Positions 20,301 to 32,300 of a stretch of 64,000 nucleotides of DNA are shown here, one piece after another (position 1 is the first letter of the stretch; every line of letters begins with the position of its first letter). The notes beneath the pieces are model-generated. The model saw nothing but the letters and a program-made list of their open reading frames with translations. It had not been told where the DNA came from and made no database searches. A program made the position numbers and the translations under genes. This DNA is from Liolophura sinensis (Eukaryota > Mollusca > Polyplacophora > Chitonida > Chitonidae). Where the stretch lies: positions 21,403,127 to 21,467,126 of the forward strand of contig NC_088297.1 of assembly GCF_032854445.1 (NCBI RefSeq), given 5' to 3'.

Positions 20301-23300
20301 ATGAGTGCTGTGAACTGTGATTACCGACCACTGTGTTTACACGCTGCCATAGCTCCTGGATTATTGTCCTAAAATGTGAAAATCTGACGAATTATTTTTG
20401 TTGAGTATGTCTATATCGCTTGGCTGGTGAAGATGGAATATGGTTTATTAAAGGAGAAGAAAATTTTTAAACATGACATTACAGGCTGAAAAGAGCACAT
20501 TTTTTTCTACCTGGTGGTGCCTGCTGCATAATTTTGTGATTTTTCCGCGCCATACACGTAAAGCCTGAAAACGGCAAAGCTGGTATAAATCGCTGAGTCC
20601 ATCGCGTCCTCCATCTTTAACATACTGTAATTTATGCTTTTCACTACCCTATGGGAAGAACAGTTCTACCGGAAATGTATGAACTGAACTTCAGCGGTTT
20701 CCGACAGCAATTCTCCTCCTAACACCGAAGACTTCAGGACTAGTTCTTAGGCAAAATGGAGTCGCCCACAGCAGATTTTGGCGCTGATTTTATTTATAAT
20801 TTATCAACTTGAAGTACATATTAGAATTTTTTTTATGGCATGCACCTGTGAGGATGTACATACTCTTTTCAGTGGTATTTGATTGATATTTTTATTTTCT
20901 TCTCCTTTAAATACAATAAAATACATAATTCAAGTTCACTCAATAAATGAATGAACTATACATAGTGTGAATGAAGCTCCATTTTCATGCATGTGAATGT
21001 TCATGCTTTCAGCGTATGCGTTTGCGGAGCTCATTGACAATGCGTTAGCTGCAACTGCATTCAACACTGGACAGAGGAAGATAGAGCTGCGCCTGGTAAG
21101 TGCTGTGCTGACTGTGTTACTGTTGTAAGCACCAGTATTTGTGTCATTATCAGTATTTCACCAGCTGAAAACACAGTGTTATCTGATTCAGAAAGCAAGA
21201 GTGGACATTAATATTCAATTTTTATATATATATATATATAAAAAAAAAGTACATACGGGTAAGAATATTTTGATTGCTCAGGTAAAGCATTGCTCCGGTC
21301 CCTCTAGTCCATGGTTCATCAAGGTGTGACTATACGTGTAATACCTCATGTGTTTCTTTAAAGGCAAAGAAAACACCAATATGAGACTGTTGGCCAGATG
21401 AAAGACCATTAAATTCTGCCATTAAAAATAGTTTGATTTGTTTTTTAGAATTTTTTTCAGTCTACTGTAGTAAAATGCATTTGAAGCTGTTTATTTCTAT
21501 GATGTATTTTTGTGACACTCGTAGACTTCTACTAGATTCTGTCATTAAAAATACATATACATATAGATTTATGAATACATTTGCTGAACCGATGTAACGT
21601 TACAGAAACCCTCTGGTTCTCTACAGGCCACTGTGGAATCTGATGTTTTTGCCAAAAAAAAAATAAATCAGACTATTTTGTTGACAGTTTTTGGTGGCCT
21701 TTCTTCTGATATATACTTCACTTTAGTGTTTTCGTTCATTAATTTTGAAGATTTCCCGATACATAGCGAAAGGTTATAGTTTACTCAAGACATTTATATT
21801 TCCACCACCCTTTATATATATGAGGGGGCCTCCGTAGCTCAGTTGGTCAGCGCGCCAGGTCAACGTAATGACCACGGAACCACTGCGGTCAATGTGAGTT
21901 CAAGTCCAACTCATGGCTTCCTCTCCGGTGGGAAGATCTGCCAGCACCCTGTAGGTGGTCGTGGGTTTCCCCCGTGCTGTGTCCAGTTTCCTCCCACCAT
22001 AATGCTGCTGTCATATAAGAGAAATATTCTTGAGTACGGCGTAAAACATGAATCAAATAAATAAATATATATATGAAAAATTCCCCAATAAAGCGTTTAG
22101 CACAATTCAATAGTTATTTAAATATTATGTTCCTGAACAAGGAAATTGAGTTCAGTTGTCCTAAAACAGGGAGAAAATCAATAAACTAGCAGAGTAATAA
22201 ATGCCAGTATGACTGTACCTTTGTGGTTGTTGTTGTAGCACTTTGATGATAATACCAAGCGAAACTCCATCTACATTGTTGACAATGGGAAAGGCATGAC
22301 ACCACGACAACTCAATAACTGGGCCATTTACAGGTTGTCCAAATTTAACCGAAGGGAGCGGCGAAGATTTAAGTACGTGGATTAAATGTTTTCTACTTGA
22401 AATTTAGAGCACAATCTGCATCTGTAGATTGAAGTGTTGCATTTAGGTAAGTTTTATGATGATTTTAACTTTTTTTATTTGAATATTAATGTAACCGAAA
22501 TGACCGAAAATCTAGACCAAAAAAGTGCATATTTACAGGAAAACAAGCCATAAATTTGGGGGGGGGGGGGGGGGGGGCTGAAACTTACATTTCACGGAAG
22601 AATATCATCTTACCTTCCAGACAAGTCTGAAAATATTTTTGTAATATCAGTGTAACTCTCAGAATCAAGGAACATTAGCAACATAGTCATGGAAGAATTT
22701 TGACACTAGTTAGGATGTTTACGATTTTATATCGACTTGTGAACATTAACCAAATTGGTCCAAAAGAATAGGGGCGCCTGGTACAGTCCTGAGTTCAGTC
22801 ATGCCTACTTAAAATAACTTAAAAATTCATAACATTGGTATTTGTTCTTGGGACACTCAGCATAAGAGGACTTAGAGGAACAGGGTTGGCCCAGTGTCAG
22901 TATAATGTGACAGGGTGGTGTTTGGTGTCTTCGGCATGGTGTTCCATTGAGGCGGCACTACAGACCTGTTGTTAATGGGTGCCATAGATTTCTGAGTATA
23001 ACCTCTTGAGACTAATCTGTTACCTGGTTTCCTCCACCTGTGAAGCTAATGACCATCAGTTAAGCGAAATGTTCTTGAAACACCACAAAACGTGGATCCA
23101 GTGTACCAATAAAAGTCTCAAGAGATGATAGAAGTAAGTAGAAAGCCAAAACGCTGATGTTTTTTCCACCTCAGAGACAGTACCAATGACACTGAAGTGA
23201 GTTTCCTGGCAGATGATTCGGCTCCCAGGTCGCTGAACAGTGACATATCCTATTTCGGCGTGGGCGGAAAACAGGCCATATTCTACATAGGATCATCCAC

Positions 23301-26300
23301 AAGGGTAAGGGGAGAGGAGAAATTGTACTGTTACAAGTCATAATGAAATTTAGGTTTTTGCCTAAATGGACCAAGAAAAAGAGAATGCCTAGTAGAATTA
23401 TCTCTTAATGTGTGTTAGAGCCCCTCTGTGATTGGCCATGGGCCCTTCAGTGATTGGCCAGGGCCCGTCTCTGATTGGCCAGGCCATATTCTACATAGGA
23501 TCATCCACAAGGGTAAGTGGGGAGGAGAAATTGTGCTGTTACAAGTCATAATGGAATTTAGGTTTTCGCCCAAATGGACCGAGAAAAAGAGAATGCCTAG
23601 TAGAATCATCTCTTAATTGTGTGTTAGAGCCCCTCGTTGATTTGCCCAGGGCCCTTCAGCGATTGGTAAGGACCCCTCACTGATTGGCCGGGGCCCCTCA
23701 CTGATTGACCAGGGGCCCTCAGTGAATTTTTTTCGCCCTGGTTTAGCTACAGCTTTTAAAAGGGATTGTCAGGTATAACAGAGATACACTTTGACTGGGT
23801 GTGGTGTCCATATGGAGTGACTGAGTGGTGTGTCATGTCTGGTGTCAGTGTACAATGACTGGGTGGGGTGTCATGTCTGGTGTCAGTATACTGTGACAGG
23901 GTAAGGTGTCATGTCTAGTGTTAGTACACTGTGACTGAGTGGTGTGTCACGTCTGGTGTCAGTGTACAGTGACATGATGGGTGTCATGTCTGCTGTCAGT
24001 GTACAGTTATGGGGTGGGTTGTCATGTCTAGTGTCAGTGTACAATGACTGGATGGGGTGTCATGTCTAGTGTCAGTATACTGTGACTGAGTGGTGTGTCG
24101 TGTCTGGTGTCAGTGTACAATGACTGGATGGAGTGTCATGTCTGGTGTTAGTATACTGTGACTGAGTGGTGTGTCATGTCTAGTGTCAGTGTACAGTTAG
24201 GGGGTGGGGTGTCTGGTCTGGTGTCAGGGTACAATGACTGGGTGGGCTGTCATGTCTGGTGGTTGGGTAGAATGACTGAGTGATATGTCATGTCTGGTGT
24301 CAGTGTACAGTGAGGTGGGTGGGGTGTCATGTCTGGTGTCATTATACTGTGACTTTGTGGGGTGTCATGTCTGGTGTTGGTACAGAATACACTGTGATTG
24401 GGTGGGCTTTTATGCATCATGGCTAGTACACTGACTGAGTGGTGTGTCATGTCCAGTGTAAGTGTACAGTGACAGGGTGGAGTGTCATGTCTGTTGTCAG
24501 TGCTTAGTGACTGAGTGCGGTTTCATGTCTGGTGTTAGTATACTGTGAGTGTGTGGGGTGAGGTGTCATGTCTGATCTGGTGTCAGTGTACATTGATGGG
24601 GTGAGGTGTCAAGCCTGGTGTCAGTGTACAGTGATGGATGGGTGTCATGTCTGGTGTCAGTGTTAAATGACTAAGTGGTGTTTCATGTCTGGTGTTGGTG
24701 AAAATATTCTGCTGTATGACTTCAAACAGCATTTATTCAATGAAAGCGTAGGCCTGCTGTTGACTCTCTGATGTGATTCTAGCTTTGAAGTTGTGCTTGA
24801 CATTCTAGCTGTGGCTTTTGGCTGGGCCTTACAATGTTTGTTCTTATATGTTTTGCTTTCAGATGATTACGAAATCTTTGGATTCGAAAGATGTCCATGA
24901 ACTAACAATCTCAAAGGAAGAATTTGAGAAGAAAGAACAGAACCATGAGTCCATTTACAGTGGTTTTATCAGGAATAGAAAGGTTAGTATTTTTATTAAA
25001 ATGGCCCCGTGCTAGCTGATTGATGTAAAGATTTCCTTAGTTCAGATCAGAAGCATATTTTAACAGGCAGTTTTCAGGGTACATCGTTACGTCAGCAGAG
25101 TTTAAAAATGGTATTAGTTGCTGCCTTGCTTCGCTCTAAACAAGGAGAGGTTAGAGCAAGAAAACAGGACTGATTGGCCCGGTGTTCATATAATGTGACT
25201 TGGTAGGGTGTCTTGTCTGGTGTCTTCGGCATGATGCTTCAGTGGCGGCAACACTCTGGCAGCATAGATCTGCCCTTCCACAAAAAGACACAGTATATCT
25301 ACATGCATATGTACTGATATGACTAAACCCCCAAGCGTACGTACGTACGTACGTACGTACGTACGTACGTACGTACGTACGACAATAGACAGATGTCTCA
25401 GCGCAAAATTATGTCACTGCTTTGTAGGATTGTCTCTCTTTTTAACATGGCCCTTTTTTTTTTGCTGAGATAAAACTATGAACAGAATGTTATTATTTTT
25501 GGCAATGGTTGACACCCAAACTACACCATAATTCAATTGATAAGAATCGGGTAAGCTTGTTTGATTACTTTTCTATATTCTTGATACCATCCTTGTTGGA
25601 ACTGGTAGATTGACCCCGTCATGCTGTAAAATTACAATGCCGCGTCGTATATGGATGTAAGGCTGTATCTCAAAACCTGCGTAGTCAGCCCCGTGTTGAT
25701 ACTGCTGCAGCAGTCTATCAGGAATGGGATTTAAAAGAACAGAGAACGTTAAGAAAAGAAGACTAAACATATTTACACATCAATAAAGTATCTCACATAA
25801 AGTTTTAAGAATACACCTTGTTGCCTTTCAGATGTTGCACAACTGAAATATTGCCATTTGATGTAAGCAATTATTGCAAAAATTTAGAAAATTGAAAACA
25901 CTGCCAGGCTCACATTTTTTTTATCAATAGATCCCTTTTTGTCTCGAAAACACTGTTTTCCATTGAATGTAACAATGGTTTGCCTTTTAACAGTAGGTGC
26001 ATGGGTATGATATGACAGTGGGGTTTTGGTTGCTTTAACATGGCGTATCCCAAAACATTGGAAATCTCCATGTATTCTTGTGGGCTGCATTTCGTTGTAG
26101 CCAGGTGATGATCGTCACATTGGCAACGACGAAACATTACGTCGTCTGATCCAGGAAGAAGCTGGGAAGGAGAGTTTCACTGCTGTTGTCATAGAGAACG
26201 TCGCACCTGAACACATCCCCTACCTGAAGCTACACCTGAAGGAGTGGGCCAGACAGCTAGCGTAAGTAATAATAATAATATCTTTATTTTCAGAGGGTAA

Positions 26301-29300
26301 CAAACCTAGTCAGTGTGACAGTATTGATCTTCCTTGAGGCCCTCCATTCACTCACACAATTACTCAGCAGTCACAAGGGTTATTAAAAAAAAAAAAAAAA
26401 ATTATACACGAAGCATTAATTTATACATATATATATATAGAGATACAAGGCTATGCAATGCTATGTGTTTGGCACTTTCTGCCAATTTTGTGCAGGTTTT
26501 TAAACGATTTAACTGAGGAGGCAGATTGAACGAAGGCAGGCAGACTGTTCCACCGAACAGCCGCAGAGTATGACAAGATTTTCTTAAGTTGTTCTGTGTG
26601 GGGAAAAGGGATTTCTACTTGATTGCTTGTACATGGTCTTAGTTCATGATGGGGCTCTTCTCTGATTGGGAACAACTTTTTCACATAGTCAGGATAGTGG
26701 TCATTTAAGGATTTGTAAACAATGACACTTACTGTCTGCCATCTTAGTCTGTTACCATTCAGCGATCCCCTTATTAGCCTGAGTCTGATTTCACGAAGCT
26801 GTTTGTGACTAAAGTCATATTTTTAACCTTGTCACCATGCTTAGTTTTTGGTACTCGAAGTTGAAACTTGGACACCTTTGTCTTAAAATAGTACAGATGA
26901 GGAAAGCAAAATTTTAACTTCTAAAACCGAAAAATAGGCTTTAAGATCATATTTCAAATTTTTGACTTAAGTCAGAAAGGGCTTTGTGGAATTGACCCCT
27001 GGTCATTTAGAAGAAAGCAGATTTATTTATACAGGAGTTTCGTGAATTGATGTGAAGGCTTCATGGTGACATTATTGGCGCCATTGAACTGAAAACAAGC
27101 AAACTAGAAAAGAAATGAAAGTGTACAACTTAGAAACTATAAAACTGCATGACTTGGTCATTATACATAAATAAATACCCAAATGTCCCATTTTGAGAAA
27201 AGCTACTAATACAACAGTAAGGAAAAAAAAACAAGGGTTGATAATCTTGTTATTGTGTTTTCTTTTCAGACACATTTATCATTATTACATCCACGGCCCA
27301 AATGGAAATGTGGATGACGAAAACCTTAGACCCGGAAGTCCGTTCAAAAACATTGACATTGAGGTTTGTTCTTGTCATTGCTGCTACATGTATTCATATC
27401 CCACTGAGGTTTGTTGTTGTCATTGCTGCTACACGTATTCATATCCCACTGTGGTTTGTTGTTGTCATTGTTGCTACGTGTATTCATATTCCACTGAGGT
27501 TTGTTGTTGTCATTGCTGCTACAAGTATTCATATCCCACTGTGGTTTGTTGTTGTCATTGCTGCTACATGTATTCATATCCCACTGTGGTTTGTTGTTGT
27601 CATTGTTGCTACATGTATTCATATCCCACTGTGGTTTGTTGTTGTCATTGTTGCTACATGTATTCATATCCCACTGAGGTTTGTTGTTGTCATTGCTGCT
27701 ACAAGTATTCATATTCCACTGAGGTTTGTTGTTGTCATTGCTGCTACATGTATTCATATCCCACTGTGGTTTGTTGTTGTCATTGTTGCTACATGTATTC
27801 ATATCCCACTGTGCTTTGTTGTTGTCATTGCTGCTACATGTATTCATATCCCACTGTGGTTTGTTGTTGTCATTGTTGCTACATGTATTCATATTCCACT
27901 GTGGTTTGTTGTTGTCATTGTTGCTACATGTATTCATATCCCACTGTGGTTTGTTGTCATTGCTGCTACGTATATTCATATCCCACTGTGGTTTGTTGTT
28001 GTCATTGCTGCTACGTATATTCATATCCCACTGTGGTTTGTTCTTGTCATTGTTGCTACATGTATTCATATCCCACTGTGGTTTGTTGTTGTCATTGTTG
28101 CTACATGTATTCATATTCCACTGTGGTTTGTTGTTGTCATTGCTGCTACATGTATTCATATCCCACTGTGGTTTGTTGTTGTCATTGCTGCTACGTATAT
28201 TCATATCCCACTGTGGTTTGTTGTTGTCATTGCTGCTACATGTATTCATATCCCACTGTGGTCAATCTCCAATTATGTTTTAATGTTTATCTAAGTTAAA
28301 TATGATGACTACATAGCATATTGAGCAGTTCCAGACCAGTGACGTCTAAATAGCAAAGAACATCACTGCATCGTTTTACCTAACTCTGCTTAAGCCATGG
28401 TGCTAGGTGACATACAATTTGCTACTATTTAAGCATTTACATGAACAGTTAGATTAAAACCCCTGCTGAGGTAAATTGACAAGAAGTCGTGTTTCACTGG
28501 TTGTGTTAGATCGTGTGTAATTATTACAATGTTGTTATTGCTCTGCGGCCTCTTTCACTAAATCTTGTAAATTACTTGTCTTTTGTCTCATAAATGTGTT
28601 CACCTTGTTGCACTATAACCCAGACAAATGAATTTATGAGAAATGTGACATACCAAGAGTTTTTAAAGTGGCCCCAGGTTTTAATCTCTGGGGAAACATT
28701 TTCCGGTAAAGACGTTGTTTAGGTTTAAGTGCCATAATGCAACGTCATTTACGAGAAAAGTTATAAAAAATTGATTTGTGTCGTTTTGCCAAAGTGGCCT
28801 ATGTGCTGTAAGTGTTATGACATGTATATGCTATATTGACCTGTCCCCAGGTGAAGGTGTACAATGGTAAAAACACTGGCCCTCCTCAAGTCATTTCCCT
28901 GCGCGAGATTCACGATGACATGCAGTCACTGTTCGTACAGAATTGTGCTCACAGTTTCGAGTTCAAGGCCATTGTGGAGGGGTCAGGGATTGTGGAAGGG
29001 ATCCTGCGGTATCATCCGTTCTTGTACGACAGAGAGACGTATCCAGCGGATACCAATGATCCACGCAGTAAGTTGAACCATGTGCAGTTTATTGAATTTT
29101 TATACTCCGCGGTTTGGGGGATGGTCTGCAGGCATCTTGTTTTAATGGTTGTGAGTTTCCCCTCCCACTATAACAATGGCCGCCATCATATAAGTGAAAT
29201 GTTTCTTAAGTTTAGCATAAAACACCAATCAAATAAATATTTGATTCAGAGCCATGTTCACCTTTTGGGGGTTGGTCCTTTGTTTGGACAATCAGTTTTA

Positions 29301-32300
29301 AATGCTTATTTTTAAAAGCTAATTACCACATGTACAAATTTTGTCACCCACTCTTGGGATTACATTGTTGAATATTAAAGCCCATTTTGCTGTATGAGCA
29401 AGCCAGGCACACCCCAAAATATTCCTGCTTGTTTTTTTTTTTTTGGATCCAACATGATGAACATGAAGTTTTGGTAAATATACCGTCTGTTAAAATGAAA
29501 GAACTGAAGTTTCACTTGACAGTACACTGCAGTAGCTTTATGTATTGGTTTGGATTTTTTTCTGTAATTTCAGGAATTTCATGGTTTGGGCTGGTTATTT
29601 GGTCTAAAAAAAAGATGTGTATACAGCCTGACGTAGTATCATCAGATGTCAAAGTTTTAACCTTAATATTTCATTAAATTTTAACCTCAGTATTTCCTGT
29701 AAATATCTGCATAAAGACTAGCCTTTTTAATATGATTGAAATGTGTTAAAAGCAGAACAAAGAAACAAAATATGTGATTCAAATCACCTCTTGCATGTCT
29801 GTTGCATTGAGTAAAAAAAAATCCTCTTATATCAAGGAAAAGGAATTCAGTGGCGGGTACAGGATGAAATTTAGTGGTGTGTGGAGGGGATTGGAGCTAT
29901 AGGATAAAATTCAGTGGTGTGGGGAGGGGATTGGAGCTACAGGATGACATTCAGTGGTGTGTGGAGAGGATTGGAGCTACAGGATGACATTCAGTGGTGT
30001 GTGGAGGGGATGGGAGCTACAGGATGACATTCAGCGGTGTGTGGAGAGGATTGGAGCTACAGGATGACATTCAGTGGTGTGTGGAGAGGATTGGAGCTAC
30101 AGGATGACATTCAGTGGTGTGTGGAGGGGATTGGAGATATAGGATGACATTCAGTGGTGTGTGGAGGAGATGGGAGCTACAGGATGACATTCAGTGGTGT
30201 GTGGAGAGGATTGGAGCTACAGGATGACATTCAGTGGTGTGTGGAGGGGATTGGAGCTACAGGATGACATTCAGTGGTGTGTGGAGGGGATTGGAGCTAC
30301 AGGATGACATTCAGTGGTGTGTGGAGGGGATGGGAGCTACAGGATGACATTCAGTGGTGTGTGGAGAGGATTGGAGCTACAGGATGACATTCAGTGGTGT
30401 GTGGAGAGGATTGGAGCTACAGGATGACATTCAGTGGTGTGTGGAGGGGATTGGAGATATAGGATGACATTCAGTGGTGTGTGGAGGAGATGGGAGCTAC
30501 AGGATGACATTCAGTGGTGTGTGGAGAGGATTGGAGATATAGGATGACATTCAGTGGTGTGTGGAGGGGATGGGAGCTACAGGATGACATTCAGTGGTGT
30601 GTGGAGGGGATTGGAGCTACAGGATGACATTCAGTGGTGTGTGGAGGGGATGGGAGCTACAGGATGACATTCAGTGGTGTGTGGAGGGGATTGGAGCTGT
30701 AGGATGACATTCAGTGGTGTGTGGAGAGGATTGGAGCTACAGGATGACATTCAGTGGTGTGTGGAGGGGATTGGAGATATAGGATGACATTCAGTGGTGT
30801 GTGGAGGGGATGGGAGCTACAGGATGACATTCAGTGGTGTGTGGAGGAGATGGGAGCTACAGGATGACATTCAGTGGTGTGTGGAGAGGATTGGAGCTAC
30901 AGGATGACATTCAGTGGTGTGTGGAGGGGATTGGAGATATAGGATGACATTCAGTGGTGTGTGGAGGGGATTGGAGCTATAGAATGACATTCAGTGGTGT
31001 GTGGAGAGGATTGGAGCTACAGGATGACATTCAGTGGTGTGTGGAGAGGATTGGAGCTACAGGATGACATTCAGTGGTGTGTGGAGAGGATTGGAGCTAC
31101 AGGATGACATTCAGTGGTGTGTGGAGAGGATGGGAGCTACAGGATGACATTCAGTGGTGTGTGGAGGGGATTGGAGCTACAGGATGACATTCAGTGGTGT
31201 GTGGAAGGGATGGGAGCTGTAGGATGACATTCAGTGGTGTGTGGAGAGGATTGGAGCTACAGGATGACATTCAGTGGTGTGGGGAGGGGATTGGAGTTAT
31301 AGGATAAAATGAAGAAATGATGAAGACTTTTGCAGCTTTTGGCATTATATGCATTTAATGATCTGTTTTTGTTTTGTGTTTTTTTGCTTTTTTGGCATAT
31401 TTTCAAAGGCACATCTATAAGTATTTTGATGTGTTCTCCTTGCAGTGGAACCCGAAGTAAATGATGATCATGACTATGCGTTCAACGACAGACCTGCGCG
31501 GGGAAGAAGACCAATCTTTGAGTGTTATTGGAATGGTAGACTGATCCCTTACACACTGATTGAAGAGTAAGTACACATGCTCTAGATGACCATAAATTTC
31601 GTCCATGACTTACTTGCCCATTTTACCCGATTCTGAGAGAATATCATGATATTAGAAAGGTGTTTTGAGGCTTGCTTGGAACGTGGGCTGATATTCTACT
31701 GGAAAATTATAAGTTTATTTTATAAGGAATATGAATACACGTAGAAGCAGTGACAACAACAAACCACAGGGGGATTTCGTGACATTTGTTTGCCTATAAT
31801 AATGCACTTTTGTGGACAAAATTTAAGGTCATTCAGGTTAAGATGTGGACTGGAGATCACCGCAAAAGGAGGTAAGGCTGATGTGTCACATGAAATGAGA
31901 ATGCCAAATTGTATTAAATGATAGTACCATTAGAGAGACAATACCAAGAGAATGGTTGCAAATTTTCCTTTTTAGCAATTCATGCTGAACTTTCTCTTGC
32001 TTTTTTTCCCCCTCCAATAGCAGACTTTCGCACTCTCAGAAACTGTTACCTTCAGTATCATGCGATTTTCTGTTTTTATGTAATAATTCATTTTCATGAT
32101 AGTTCCATTTTGACCCAAACTACGAAAGCATTACCATATATGGCTGTGGAAGGCTGCTCAGCAAGGTTTTTCCGTAATGAAAGCTTCCATTTTATTCCAT
32201 TCTCAGGAAGTCACAGTTGACACCATCACAGCAGGCTACACGTACTTAACTTAATGGAGTGTAATCAAAGGACTTAGGGAAATCATAGTTTAAAGCCATT

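Noticed and set aside
21823-21920. tRNA gene
   Set aside because: A-box- and B-box-like words are present, but there is no cloverleaf and the sequence continues into a SINE body and (AAAT)n tail shared by many copies.
23760-24710. Minus-strand ORF 24250-24450 as coding
   Set aside because: It is a reading of the SINE-C-derived 38-bp array.
27302-28294. Long alternative ORFs on both strands across the 45-bp array (plus 27302-28294, minus 27344-28249)
   Set aside because: A unit divisible by three without stops opens several frames at once. Only the frame continuous with exon 9 (27193-28299) is of interest, and there is no homology beyond exon 9.
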